Positions 24,762-33,398 are shown, counted from the first letter of the stretch. The stretch: DNA of 64,000 nucleotides from JAVBLV01 sp031553195 (GCA_031553195.1 JAVBLV010000004.1:19159-83158), one strand, 5' to 3'. The notes: generated from the sequence alone by a model not told the origin. Made by a program: numbers and translations.

Positions 24762-25575
24762 TGGATTGTGGTTTTTGTGGTTTGCTGAATTGGTTTTCAC
24801 GCCTCATCCATTGGCCGATACGGCGGTTGAGTTCCCAAGTGCGTTCGAGTTCGAAACGCATATTACCCTGTGGGTCGGGTTCGCTCCAGTATTCGTAAAA
24901 GGCTCGCAAGTAAGGTATTTCGTAAATTCCGGCAAAGGCTAACACCGCAGTTTTAAACTCGGCTTCCCGCAGGGGAAATTCTTTTCTTTTTTGGGCGGAA
25001 CTTTTTTTCTTTTCTTCTTCCGGAACTTCTATGGGTTCTGAAAAAGGAGAAACCGGATTTTTTAAATTTTCTTCTTCGTGCGCGCCTTTCTCGTTTTTAA
25101 TGTTTGGAAATAGAGTTTTATAATTAATATATTCAATTAGCGTGGGAGAATTTCCATCGCTACAACCACTTTGCGTGGGAATTTCTTCCTCGCTATTTCC
25201 CACGCTACAATTTGGTTGTTCGGGAAAATTTCCCTCGCTATCTTGGTGTTGCGTGGGAATTTCTGCTTCGCTACCGTTTAGCGTGGGAGTTTTTCCCAAG
25301 CTGAGTTTCCAAGCTGTTGAAAACCTGTTTACAGGCTTATGTATCAATTGGATAAACTCCCATTTAATCAAATCATCCAGTGTTTTCTTGAATGTTTTGT
25401 AGGAAATATGTAAAACGGCTCCGGCTTCTTCGAAAGTGAAAGCGAAAATTTCCTGCCACTGCTGTTGGTTATTGCATTCTACCAACCACAAGTACAGGGC
25501 TATATGGTTGGTAGTAAGGCTTGGGGTTTCGCAGCAAAAGGCAAAAAAGGCTTTGGTAAGGCGGTAACTATTCAT
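24715..25575 (-). CDS. replication-initiation-like protein with repetitive linker
   Basis: 286 residues. Residues 1-100 look like a winged-helix DNA-binding domain of phage/plasmid replication proteins (KAFFAFCCETPSLTTNHIAL; FTFEEAGAVLHISYKTFKKT). Residues ~105-150 are a Pro/Thr/Ser/Gly linker of imperfect repeats (EIPTQ....GN). The C-terminal part (FAGIYEIPYLRAFYEYWSEP) resembles the DnaD/DnaT-like region used to recruit a loader. Overlaps the DnaC-like gene (47 bp) and the excisionase-like gene (8 bp). Probable initiator; family assignment is by architecture. Confidence 0.7.
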   Translation of the reverse strand: MNSYRLTKAFFAFCCETPSLTTNHIALYLWLVECNNQQQWQEIFAFTFEEAGAVLHISYKTFKKTLDDLIKWEFIQLIHKPVNRFSTAWKLSLGKTPTLNGSEAEIPTQHQDSEGNFPEQPNCSVGNSEEEIPTQSGCSDGNSPTLIEYINYKTLFPNIKNEKGAHEEENLKNPVSPFSEPIEVPEEEKKKSSAQKRKEFPLREAEFKTAVLAFAGIYEIPYLRAFYEYWSEPDPQGNMRFELERTWELNRRIGQWMRRENQFSKPQKPQSNEYHTEENLDYSIPL

Positions 25576-25891
25576 GTTTGTACAGTCTATGGGCTATGAG
25601 TTTATCGGGATTGAAGCCGTATTTTCCTTCCATGAATTTTTCCAAGTCTTCGGCAAGGAAATACAAACGGCGTTTATGGCGACGGCGGATTAATAATCCT
25701 TGATTGAGATAGTTGTGCAAACTTCGGACGCTGCACCTTAACACTTGGGCGGCTTCGTTGCTCGACAGCCATTTTTCCTGTAGATGACGGGCAGGCTTGA
25801 TGTCCCCTTTAATGATAAAGCGGTGGATTTCGTTGAGTTTGGTAAAGATTTCGTTTAAATCTTCACGGTTGATTAAGGCAAGATTTTCCAT
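25568..25891 (-). CDS. excisionase-type helix-turn-helix protein
   Basis: 107 residues from the ATG at 25891 (MENLALINREDLNEI). The HTH_17-type domain is clear: KWLSSNEAAQVLRCSVRSLH followed by NYLNQGLLIRRRHKRRLYFL. It is the first gene of the minus-strand block, upstream of replication genes, the place usual for regulators or excisionases in Bacteroidota elements. Overlaps the replication gene by 8 bp. Likely binds att or origin DNA. Confidence 0.8.
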   Translation of the reverse strand: MENLALINREDLNEIFTKLNEIHRFIIKGDIKPARHLQEKWLSSNEAAQVLRCSVRSLHNYLNQGLLIRRRHKRRLYFLAEDLEKFMEGKYGFNPDKLIAHRLYKHE

Positions 25892-25948
25892 TTGATTGTG
25901 GGTTTTTAACGTGAATAATTTCTTTTGTGCAAATGTCGGCAGCCTGAA

Positions 25949-25995
25949 AATAAAAATCACTTCCTAAGGAAGCTTCTTAGGAAGTGATTTTTATT
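25949..25995 (-). terminator. perfect 20-bp hairpin
   Basis: AATAAAAATCACTTCCTAAG (25949-25968) and its exact reverse complement (25976-25995) with a 7-base loop. Placed to end the RteC-like transcript and insulate the backbone operon. T-runs on both strands. Confidence 0.75.
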
Positions 25996-26230
25996 GTAAA
26001 ATACTAAATATCAATATTCTATTTTTACATTTTTTCCAATATCTATTGTAAGTTACAGATTTTCAACATTTTCAATGTATTCAAAATGAAAGTTGATACA
26101 ATGGAATGAAAATTCATGCAAAACAGCTTTCCAAAGTAGTTAAAAGTATTAGCTTAGCGATAAAAAGCTGTAAGAAAGCATTCGTTTAGCGTTGATTTTG
26201 TATTAAAAAGGCGGTAAATCACCAAAATAA

Positions 26231-27004
26231 TCAACGTTGAGCGACAAATTCATTAAAAAATTCCACCATTTTGGGTAAGAAAACCGATGATTGTTTTTTC
26301 CGTTTGTATAGATTGGTGGCTACATTGCTGTAATCGCTCAAATCTACATGAAAAAGCTGTCCCATCAGGTGTTGGAAAGCTCTAAAGCTTAGTTTATGGT
26401 TGCGTGAAATTACTTTTCCAGAATAGTATAATACGGTATTCAGTTCCACCAAGTCGCTTTTCCCTCCGCCCCAAAACAAATCATAGTCTAAAATAGTGGC
26501 TGTTTTCTTATTCTTATGGGGTGGTTTGGTTTCGGGTAGGTGGGGATATAATTCTAAATGCCCTTTGATATAAATCCGCAACAGTTGTAAAAAATGCTTC
26601 TGCACAACAAGAAAATCCGATACTTTACAGAGGATACGCTTCTTTTGGAACTCGGAAATGCCTGAATCAAAGGGTAAATAGGAATGATAGTGTTGCCAGA
26701 TTTTACGGTTTTCTAATTCTAAACGATAGTAACACAATTCGCATTCTTTGATATGGAGCAGCATACGGTGTAGTTCTGCATGAGAATAGCCTGAATCAGG
26801 TTGGGCTAAGATCTCTTTGAAATGTGTAAAGTGCTCCCACAAGTAATCCTTATACTTGTGCAACAGGTTGAAACCGTTAAAAAGCAAATTGATTTCGGCG
26901 AATTCCTCGAAAAGGCTCATTTGCTCTTCCATAACCGGCAGCTCGCTTAACTGTAGTATAATGCGGCTGCATTCCACGATGAAAATTTGAAATAGTGTTT
27001 CCAT
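26231..27004 (-). CDS. RteC-like regulator
   Basis: 257 residues. The N-terminal two thirds are helical; the C-terminal third has the RteC-type block DLVELNTVLYYSGKVISRNH then FQHLMGQLFHVDLSDYSNVA and R-KRKKQSSVFLPKM. RteC of CTnDOT is a DNA-binding activator of excision genes in response to the RteA/B system. Here no RteA/RteB is present in the window. Gene stands alone between the palindromic terminator and the cargo, transcribed toward the backbone, so it may switch excision or the large operon. Confidence 0.8.
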   Translation of the reverse strand: METLFQIFIVECSRIILQLSELPVMEEQMSLFEEFAEINLLFNGFNLLHKYKDYLWEHFTHFKEILAQPDSGYSHAELHRMLLHIKECELCYYRLELENRKIWQHYHSYLPFDSGISEFQKKRILCKVSDFLVVQKHFLQLLRIYIKGHLELYPHLPETKPPHKNKKTATILDYDLFWGGGKSDLVELNTVLYYSGKVISRNHKLSFRAFQHLMGQLFHVDLSDYSNVATNLYKRKKQSSVFLPKMVEFFNEFVAQR

Positions 27005-27371
27005 GTTTTGAATGTTTTTAAATTATAAAAATGAAAACAATTTCAATAGATAATATGCTTAACTAAATTAGAATAAGTATGCGGCGAAATTTAGTTTGCA
27101 ATATAAAAGCATTTCAAATATTTGATTTTTAATTACTTCAAACCGTTTTGTATTTCAGAATAGTATAAACTAATTTCCGCTGAGTACTTATTATACTAAA
27201 TCATATTATTTACACAGATGGCATGACAGTAAATATGTATTAGAAATAAGATAGTTAGATGAAATATATTTATATAAATTCAAAAAAGTTGCAATTACCA
27301 AAAATATTTTTGTACCTTAGCAACCTGAAACGAAGTGAATTGATTCTAAAACTAAAATTCCTTTATAACCT
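27005..27371. other. AT-rich divergent intergenic region
   Basis: 367 bp separating minus-strand backbone from plus-strand cargo. No ORF. Holds the promoter-like pair at 27289-27320 reading into the cargo; nothing else recognised. Confidence 0.5.
27289..27320 (+). promoter_or_regulatory. Bacteroidota-type promoter for the cargo region
   Basis: TTG at 27289-27291, 21 bp, then TACCTTAG at 27313-27320 (one mismatch to TAnnTTTG). Spacing fits the primary sigma factor of this phylum. An overlapping TATTTTTG box (27305-27312) has no correctly spaced partner. Confidence 0.5.
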
Positions 27372-27587
27372 ATGAATAACGTGAGATTCATAAGGCTTAT
27401 TACTCAAAAATCCGGACAAAAAATTGCGGAAACAATCGGTGTTTTCTGTAAATTTTTAAACTATTCTTTTTTTAAAGCTATCGTTTCTAATCCCAAAAGT
27501 TTTCGACATTTATACTATGCAAGCGATTATTTGCTTGTGATAGGTAAAAACAACTTTGATGATTTTGTTCCTTTTGGAGCTGCTTAA
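27372..27587 (+). CDS. small hypothetical protein at the head of the cargo
   Basis: 71 residues (MNNVRFIRLITQKSGQKIAE at the start, ending FDDFVPFGAA). One helical amphipathic segment (GVFCKFLNYSFFKAIVSN), no signal peptide or GG motif. It lies 52 bp after the promoter-like pair. Could be a small regulator or a non-canonical precursor, but neither is shown by sequence. Confidence 0.45.
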   Translation: MNNVRFIRLITQKSGQKIAETIGVFCKFLNYSFFKAIVSNPKSFRHLYYASDYLLVIGKNNFDDFVPFGAA

Positions 27588-27631
27588 GCTAAAAGGATAA
27601 ATGAAAAGAGAATTTTTACAGGGGGTTGGAA

Positions 27632-28110
27632 GTCTTGCCAGCTTTACAATTTACCAAAAAAGCCTTCCTTGCAGGCATAAATGCAAGAAATATAGCGCCA
27701 AACTATAACAACAGGATTTATTAACCAAAACAAGAAAGGCATAGCAAAGTTAAACATAAATACCCAAAAAACTGCAATAAACCTACGGTTAAGTTGGGCG
27801 TGTCTGTATTTGTCTTTTTTAATGACAAAACAGTTGCGTAAAAAATAGCGAAAGCCTAATTCGCTTGATTGGTTAGGCAGGCTGAAACCAGTAAATTCTG
27901 TTTTTTGACCGTAACATGCTATAAAAAGAATAGCCGAGTGAAGGCACAATGCCCTGAATGGGGAAAACAGGCACACTGTTGTAAGAATAGGATTTGTAAC
28001 TTGTATAGGTAAGTTGGCTCATAACTGATATATAAAGAATTTTAGCTGAAATGGGCAAAAAATGGCTGTAGGAGTACAGCGAGCGGGTGCCGAAAAGCTT
28101 ATAGAGTAGG
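27632..28110 (+). promoter_or_regulatory. candidate structured leader RNA A, before precursor 1
   Basis: Starts GTCTTGCCAGCTTTA and ends GCGGGTGCCGAAAAGC then TTATAGAGTAGG. The ends can pair: GTCT with AGGC and AGCTT with AAGCT. Interior hairpins include GCTGTA-GGAG-TACAGC (28066-28081) and GCCTAA/TTAGGC (27854-27878). About 90 nt near the start (AAAGCCTTCCTTGC, then ACAACAGGATTTATTAA) match leader B. No convincing protein on either strand. The end lies 21 nt before the precursor ATG. Confidence 0.55.
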
Positions 28111-28131
28111 CGAATTTTAATAGTAATAAAT

Positions 28132-28404
28132 ATGAAAAGATTAAAAAGTTTACAGTCTAATCTTTTTAAAAAAGAACAGTTAGACCAAATTGTAGGAGGA
28201 TTACCTTTTACAGGCAGTAATTCTAGTGATACAGGAGACCATGAGTGCTGTTCAACCGGAGCAACAGATGTTCCTGATTGTTGGGATGGGGGTACTTTAT
28301 ATGATTTTGACACCCTAGGTCCAACAGATCCTAGTTCAGATGGATGTAATGCTGCTTTGAACCCTAATTTGGGAGGAGGAGCCGGCTCTATATTCAAACC
28401 CTAA
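28132..28404 (+). CDS. RiPP precursor 1 (GG leader, grasp-with-spasm unit)
   Basis: 90 residues. Leader MKRLKSLQSNLFKKEQLDQI ends VGG, the double-glycine site cut by C39 peptidases. The core is rich in Thr/Ser and Asp (GATDVPD; GPTDPSSDG), suited to side-chain ester or amide links made by ATP-grasp enzymes, and has Cys at ECC, PDC and DGC. It ends SIFKP; precursor 2 ends ILFKP, so the same enzymes or exporter may recognise this end. Followed by a strong hairpin, then the TPR protein and maturases of unit 1. Confidence 0.82.
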   Translation: MKRLKSLQSNLFKKEQLDQIVGGLPFTGSNSSDTGDHECCSTGATDVPDCWDGGTLYDFDTLGPTDPSSDGCNAALNPNLGGGAGSIFKP

Positions 28405-28439
28405 TATTTAGATTTCGTGGAGTAATTTTTACCATCCTA

Positions 28440-28472
28440 AATATTCAAGAGGGTTAAGCCCTCTTGAATATT
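28440..28472 (+). terminator. hairpin after precursor 1 (attenuator-like)
   Basis: AATATTCAAGAGGG / CCCTCTTGAATATT, 14-bp perfect stem, 5-base loop, no U-run after it. Likely sets more precursor than maturase mRNA or protects the precursor 3' end. Confidence 0.7.
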
Positions 28473-28614
28473 GGGATAAAATACTTAACTCAAGAGATTT
28501 TATAAATAATATATTAACCATTGATATGCTGCTTTATTAGTATACAATGGGATATTGAGCAAAACAGATTACTAGATATACTTCAAAAGAACAACGAATA
28601 TAAGATTTTGAACA

Positions 28615-29508
28615 ATGAAAATTATTATTAGAATCATATTCATTTTTTATTGTTGTAGCGTTTTTGGACAACAAGAAAAAATAACTGAAAAGTATAAAAA
28701 ATATTCTACCCTTCTTGCAAAAGGAGTTGTTGAAATGAATAGTCTTAATTATACAAAAGCAATATCCTATTTTGATTCTGCAAGTATAGAATTTCCGTAC
28801 TTTCATAAACCCTATTTTCAATCTGTTATCTGTGCCGCTCAAACTGACAACTATCAAGTTGCCTATGATTATGCCGTAAAAACAGTCTTGACAGGGATAA
28901 AATTAGGGATAATACCCGAAGCACTAGGAAAATTCTCTAATACCGCCCTATATAAACAATTTTTGCAAAAAGAAGATTCCTTATATAATACAGCCATACA
29001 ACAACATGACACGTTGTTTTGCAATCCTCTTATAACTCTGTATAATATAGATCAAAACAATATTGGCAAATCCAAAAACCAACGTGACACAACCGTTTTT
29101 CATCAATTTGTAGAATTGTGTCAAAAATATGGTTTCCCGACATGTAAAAATGTAGGCATGGAACTTTATCGAAAAGCCGTATTAATCACACATAATTCAG
29201 CTATGTATGGCTATCCTGACTCGGAGGATTGGAAAAAATTAATTCAAATAATAAGCAAAGAAGAAAAACGGGGACATATTGAACCCGGTATATTATGTGG
29301 ATTAGAAGATATTTATCTCTATGAAAATAATTTGCCTGTAAAATATGGAACTTGGTTCAGGCTACGTCAATATTACCCTAACATGAAATTTCCCTCGTTA
29401 GATGAAATAAATAGGAACAGAGATCAGGTGGGGATTGAGAGTTTTGAATTATATTTAGCAATTATTGGAGTTGAATTAGTCGATGCTTTGAAAGAAATTG
29501 AAATGTAA
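28615..29508 (+). CDS. exported TPR-like protein of RiPP unit 1
   Basis: 297 residues with a signal peptide (MKIIIRIIFIFYCCSVFGQ). Residues ~30-90 read as a tetratricopeptide pair (GVVEMNSLNYTKAISYFDSA; PYFQSVICAAQTDNYQVAYD). The rest is helical without motif. A similar exported protein (34595) ends unit 2, and both open with the same theme of N-terminal TPR followed by a conserved-looking helical region, so the pair is probably a functional component, for example envelope-localised handling of the peptide or immunity. That role is inference. Confidence 0.7.
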   Translation: MKIIIRIIFIFYCCSVFGQQEKITEKYKKYSTLLAKGVVEMNSLNYTKAISYFDSASIEFPYFHKPYFQSVICAAQTDNYQVAYDYAVKTVLTGIKLGIIPEALGKFSNTALYKQFLQKEDSLYNTAIQQHDTLFCNPLITLYNIDQNNIGKSKNQRDTTVFHQFVELCQKYGFPTCKNVGMELYRKAVLITHNSAMYGYPDSEDWKKLIQIISKEEKRGHIEPGILCGLEDIYLYENNLPVKYGTWFRLRQYYPNMKFPSLDEINRNRDQVGIESFELYLAIIGVELVDALKEIEM

Positions 29509-29519
29509 AAAATATACTT

Positions 29520-30521
29520 ATGATTTTAATAATATCCTCACAAGATGATCTTAGTACCCATGAAGTAGTTGATTGGTTACTATATTACAAACAACCATTC
29601 TTACGAATATCACAGGATGATAATATTGAAATACAACGTATTACAATATCTAATGAACGTCATGTAGTACACTTTAAAGTTAGAGGAGTCACCTACTGCT
29701 CCCAAAACTTCACATCTATATGGTATAGGAGAGGTTGGATAACGACAGACCTAAGTGAATACACAAAGAAAAGTCAATCTCCATTGAAAGTAAGCCTCAA
29801 TAATCAATTTTTTGGTGAAAAAACAACATCTTTTAATTACCTATACTTTTTATTATTCAAAGATTCGATTAATAAGCCCTCTGACTGCAATTTGAATAAA
29901 TTAATTACTTTACAATTAGCAAGCGAAATAGGGCTTCGTATTCCTCATTCTGAAATACTTTCAACCAAAAAAGAAGTACAAATATTGAATCGGAAATACA
30001 ATTTAATTAATAAACCTGTAACGCAAGGGGTTTTTATAAACTCCGCTAAAGAAATGGTGAATACCCTGACCACAGAAGTTACAGCAAAAAATATTAAAGG
30101 AATACCTGATACTTTTTTCCCCACTTTATTTCAAGAAAAAATAAATAAAGAGATAGAATTACGTGCATTTTTTATTGAAGAACAATTTTTCACCTCAGCC
30201 ATTTTTTCTCAACAAGATCCTAAAACCTCAACAGACTTTAGAAACTATAATGAAAAACATCCGAACCGAACACCTCCATTTATACTACCCAGTAAGATAC
30301 AACAACAACTAGTAAAATTAATGAATAAATTAGGTTTAAATTCTGGTTCAATAGATATAATCTTATCAAAAAAAGGAGAATATGTATTTTTAGAAGTGAA
30401 CCCTATTGGACAATTCAAACAAGTGTCATATCCTTGTAATTATTATATTGAACATTTTATTGCTAAAAAATTAATTGCCAAAAATGAGAACAACAAAATA
30501 CAAAAAAAAATTATTGCATAA
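29520..30521 (+). CDS. gwsG: ATP-grasp peptide maturase (grasp-with-spasm), unit 1
   Basis: 333 residues. ATP-grasp fold: N-terminal recognition half (MILIISSQDDLSTHEVVDWL), central YNLINKPVTQG lysine region, and the metal/ATP motif FLEVNPIGQF near 300. ATP-grasp ligases of this group activate Asp/Glu side chains and condense them with Thr/Ser/Lys of the precursor. Partner of the SPASM protein at 30689. A second copy (32412) matches it along the whole length (KIEFEIR or KEIELRAF; DFRNYN; PFILPS). Cytoplasmic. Confidence 0.88.
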   Translation: MILIISSQDDLSTHEVVDWLLYYKQPFLRISQDDNIEIQRITISNERHVVHFKVRGVTYCSQNFTSIWYRRGWITTDLSEYTKKSQSPLKVSLNNQFFGEKTTSFNYLYFLLFKDSINKPSDCNLNKLITLQLASEIGLRIPHSEILSTKKEVQILNRKYNLINKPVTQGVFINSAKEMVNTLTTEVTAKNIKGIPDTFFPTLFQEKINKEIELRAFFIEEQFFTSAIFSQQDPKTSTDFRNYNEKHPNRTPPFILPSKIQQQLVKLMNKLGLNSGSIDIILSKKGEYVFLEVNPIGQFKQVSYPCNYYIEHFIAKKLIAKNENNKIQKKIIA

Positions 30522-30702
30522 AATAGAATATCCTCTATATATTCGGCAGGGGGAATTTGGTAAAACTTTTAGAGCATCTTTTGATAATAATAGTTCATCA
30601 AACCATCAAATTACAGGAGGGTATAAAACTGCCCCTATTTATAAAGAAATTCTAATTGCAAGTATTATAAACGAAGGAGAAAAGGATAATGCTACATTAT
30701 AA
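30484..30702 (+). CDS. small GG-containing protein between maturases, unit 1
   Basis: 72 residues from the ATG at 30484, overlapping the end of the ATP-grasp gene by 38 bp and the SPASM gene by 14 bp. Basic N-terminus (MRTTKYKKKLLHKIEYPLYI), Asn/Ser-rich middle, then ITGGYKTAPIYKEI. The matching position in unit 2 also holds a small GG protein, though the sequences differ. It may be an extra precursor or an accessory peptide. Tight coupling supports genuine translation. Confidence 0.6.
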   Translation: MRTTKYKKKLLHKIEYPLYIRQGEFGKTFRASFDNNSSSNHQITGGYKTAPIYKEILIASIINEGEKDNATL

Positions 30703-31813
30703 AATTCATGAAGAAATCCGGCTGATAAAAGGAGTATTGAGAGGTATTGCCTACGATCTGAATCGTAAAAATTATGATTTTTTACCCAATATACTCATAG
30801 ATATATTGTATAAGTTTAATGGACAATCTCTAAGTGCTTTAAAACGTGAGCTTATACAAGTCAGTGATAAAACTATTGCACAAGAATATCTTGACTTTTT
30901 ATTAGAGAAAGAATATATTTTTTTAATGAAAAAAGAATACATGCCTTTATTCCCTGAATTAGACCTGACATGGAAAATGCCAGCGACTATCTATTCTGCA
31001 ATTCTTGACATTGATGATGAAAAATTAATTTTCCAAAATAAAATTATCGAACAGCTTGAGGATTTGAGTTGTAAACATATCATTTTCCGTTTTATTAAAT
31101 CTTGCAATTTTTCCCAAATAGGGAATTTTCTACAACGTTACAAAAGTACAGGATTTCAGTCCTTTAATATATGGATAAATATTCCTGAAAATTTTGATAT
31201 TAAAAGTTTGGAAGAATTATGCCAACTAAATCCTAAAATAGTATATGTAAATTTATTCAACTATAAAGGGAAAAAAACAGATAAACTTTCTTTGAACCAT
31301 CCTCTTTTAATTAAATATCACACAGGTCATTGGGAAGACAGCAATGATTGTTTGGTAAATATCAAAAATTTCAAGGTTAATATAGCCATGTTTACCGAAT
31401 CATTGACTTATAACACTTATTTTAATCAAAAAATTTATATTGATCGTAATGGGTCTATTAGAAATTCACCCAATTGTGTTGTTGTGGGAAATGTAAATCA
31501 GATAAGTATTGCCTCTACCATTACAGATAAACTTAAATTTCTATGGACATCATCAAAAGACAAGACTATCGTATGCAGAGAATGTGAATTTAGGTATATG
31601 TGTCAAGATAGTAGAATCCCCATACTATTAGGTAATGGGAATTTCTTTTTCGAACAAGAATGTAACTACAATCCTTATATTGCAAAATGGAAAGGCAGGG
31701 CGGGTTTTAAACCTCTTAAAGAATGCGGAGCATTCGATTCTGAAAAAGAATTTATACCTGACTATAATAGAATAGAAAAACTGAATCAACAACTTTGGCA
31801 AGACACTTTATAA
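30689..31813 (+). CDS. gwsS: SPASM-domain peptide maturase (grasp-with-spasm), unit 1
   Basis: 374 residues. It lacks the CxxxCxxC cluster of radical SAM enzymes, as is usual for the SPASM partner in grasp-with-spasm systems. The C-terminus keeps SPASM-like cysteines: VCRECEFRYMCQDSR and a later CNYNPYIAKW. The N-terminal ~100 residues look like the peptide-recognition region of maturases. Likely helps the ATP-grasp enzyme recognise or modify precursor 1. A second copy at 33589 shares the same pattern. Confidence 0.85.
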   Translation: MLHYKIHEEIRLIKGVLRGIAYDLNRKNYDFLPNILIDILYKFNGQSLSALKRELIQVSDKTIAQEYLDFLLEKEYIFLMKKEYMPLFPELDLTWKMPATIYSAILDIDDEKLIFQNKIIEQLEDLSCKHIIFRFIKSCNFSQIGNFLQRYKSTGFQSFNIWINIPENFDIKSLEELCQLNPKIVYVNLFNYKGKKTDKLSLNHPLLIKYHTGHWEDSNDCLVNIKNFKVNIAMFTESLTYNTYFNQKIYIDRNGSIRNSPNCVVVGNVNQISIASTITDKLKFLWTSSKDKTIVCRECEFRYMCQDSRIPILLGNGNFFFEQECNYNPYIAKWKGRAGFKPLKECGAFDSEKEFIPDYNRIEKLNQQLWQDTL

Positions 31814-31814
31814 A

Positions 31815-32052
31815 GCCTCGCAAGCTTTAATAAAAAGCCTTCCTTGCAAGGCTCAATAAATGCAAGAGAATAGTGTAGTACCTATTTAGACAACAGGATT
31901 TATTAATCAAATACAAGAAAGGCGTAGCAAATATACAACAATTGTCGCATTTGGCAAGATACAGCCAATATTGACACGTAAAGTTGATTCGTCGATATTC
32001 TCACGAAAGAAGAAAACAGACAAAGCGGTAGCCCAAAAGCTTTATGAGTAGG
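31815..32052 (+). promoter_or_regulatory. candidate structured leader RNA B, before precursor 2
   Basis: 238 nt, the shortest of three. Starts GCCTCGCAAGCTTT and ends CCAAAAGCTTTATGAGTAGG. GCCT (31815-31818) can pair with AGGC (32050-32053) and AAGCTTT (31822-31828) with AAAGCTT (32036-32042). GCCTT/AAGGC hairpin at ~31837-31852. Same 21-nt spacing to the precursor ATG as leaders A and C. Confidence 0.6.
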
Positions 32053-32073
32053 CTAATTTTAAATATTTCAGCT

Positions 32074-32340
32074 ATGAAAAAAGATGAATTATTATCTCAG
32101 TTTGAAGAATTTGAGATAAATAATGCAGAAAAAAATAATATAAGGGGGGGAGCCCTTGTAGGTAGCGGTGGAGTAGAAAACCCCACATCTGGTTGTAATA
32201 CTGGAGATACTTATTGCCATCAAGATGGAGCGCAAGTTAAAGATGATTGTGATTGCGACTGGACAGACGATCCACCCAAAACACCTGTGGCAATTGCGAA
32301 TCCTAATTATCCGTCTTTACCAATATTATTTAAACCGTAA
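32074..32340 (+). CDS. RiPP precursor 2 (GG leader, grasp-with-spasm unit)
   Basis: 88 residues from the ATG at 32074 (MKKDELLSQFEEFEI). An in-frame ATG at 32044 lies within the conserved leader motif and is rejected. Leader ends IRGG (28 residues). The core has Thr, Cys and many Asp (GCNTGDTYCHQD; KDDCDCDWTDDPPKTP) and ends ILFKP like precursor 1. A 42-bp palindrome follows, then the unit 2 ATP-grasp gene. Confidence 0.82.
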   Translation: MKKDELLSQFEEFEINNAEKNNIRGGALVGSGGVENPTSGCNTGDTYCHQDGAQVKDDCDCDWTDDPPKTPVAIANPNYPSLPILFKP

Positions 32341-32353
32341 AACAGATGAACTA

Positions 32354-32395
32354 TTAGGCATAACAAGGGTAGAATTCTACCCTTGTTATGCCTAA
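32354..32395 (+). terminator. 42-bp perfect palindrome after precursor 2
   Basis: TTAGGCATAACAAGGGTAGA is the start of a 21-bp arm with its exact reverse complement directly adjoining. Same position as the hairpins after precursors 1 and 3. Confidence 0.75.
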
Positions 32396-32411
32396 CCTTA
32401 ATAGTTAAATC

Positions 32412-33398
32412 ATGATTCTCATCCTCTCTGATATGACTGATATGACAACCTCAATAGTTGTAAATTGGTTGAATTATTATTCAGCCAAATATTTAAGGTT
32501 AAATAGTTTTGACTACGAAAAATATGAATTTACATATGATATAAATGCATCCCATAAAAAATCAAGCATTGTAATAAACAATCAAAAATATGCTTTAGAT
32601 GATTTTAATGTAATATGGTTTCGGCGTTTTCATGCATCTCCCAACCTTTATTTTACAAAAAATGCTACTTTTCGATTTCAGGAAGATGTGAAAAAATTTG
32701 TTGCTCAAGAAAAATTAAGTCTTTTATCACTTTTATCAATTGAGTTGTCACAGAAATATTGGCTGAATCATCCATCGCAAGGACGTCTAAATAAAATGTT
32801 ACAATTGCAAATTGCAACGCATTGTGGCTTAAATATTCCTGAAACCATTGTTACCAGTAGCAAACAGGAATTACTCTTATTCAAACAAGAATATAAAAAG
32901 ATTATTACAAAACCGATACAAGAAACGACAAGTTTTGTTTTTGGAAGAAAATCATATACTATCTTTACAAAATATGTGTCTGATGCCGATATTGAAGAGC
33001 TTCCTGATTACTTTATGCATTCCCAGTTTCAAAGAAAAATTGAAAAAGAATTTGAAATTAGGACATTTTATTTAGATGGCAAGTTTTATAGTATGGCGAT
33101 GTTTACACAGAAAGACAATAAGACCCTTATCGACTTTAGAAACTACAATTTTAAAAATCCGGCAAGAAGAGTTCCTTTTATTCTTCCAAATGAAATTGAG
33201 TATAAATTGGCAGAATTCATGAAGATGATGCAAATCAATTGCGGTTCTTTTGATTTAATTAAATCTACAGATGGTGAATATATATTTTTGGAACTAAATC
33301 CTGTCGGTCAATTTGGGATGACATCCACACCATGCAATTATAGCCTTGAGAAAGAGGTTGCATTACATTTGATTAATAAAAATAAAGAATATGAATAA
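32412..33398 (+). CDS. gwsG: ATP-grasp peptide maturase (grasp-with-spasm), unit 2
   Basis: 328 residues, full-length paralogue of the unit 1 enzyme: opening MILILSDMTDMTTSIVVNWL, WFRRFH, QLQIATHCGLNIPETIVTSS, EIRTFYLDGKFYSMAMF, and the ATP/metal motif FLELNPVGQF at ~305. Expected to install side-chain ester or amide links in precursor 2. Starts 72 bp after the precursor, beyond the palindrome; overlaps the next small gene by 8 bp. Confidence 0.88.
   Translation: MILILSDMTDMTTSIVVNWLNYYSAKYLRLNSFDYEKYEFTYDINASHKKSSIVINNQKYALDDFNVIWFRRFHASPNLYFTKNATFRFQEDVKKFVAQEKLSLLSLLSIELSQKYWLNHPSQGRLNKMLQLQIATHCGLNIPETIVTSSKQELLLFKQEYKKIITKPIQETTSFVFGRKSYTIFTKYVSDADIEELPDYFMHSQFQRKIEKEFEIRTFYLDGKFYSMAMFTQKDNKTLIDFRNYNFKNPARRVPFILPNEIEYKLAEFMKMMQINCGSFDLIKSTDGEYIFLELNPVGQFGMTSTPCNYSLEKEVALHLINKNKEYE

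Noticed and set aside
27644..28397. Two minus-strand ORFs (110 and 174 codons) through leader region A
   Set aside because: They overlap the precursor and leader; the second covers precursor 1 antisense. The parts shared with leader B are interrupted by 3- and 4-base indels and stops there, so the protein is not conserved while the DNA ends are.
32044..32076. Upstream ATG for precursor 2 (and likewise 36028 for precursor 3)
   Set aside because: These ATGs are within the conserved GCTTTATGAGTAGG element that leader A has without an ATG; the downstream ATGs give the same 21-nt spacing in all three.
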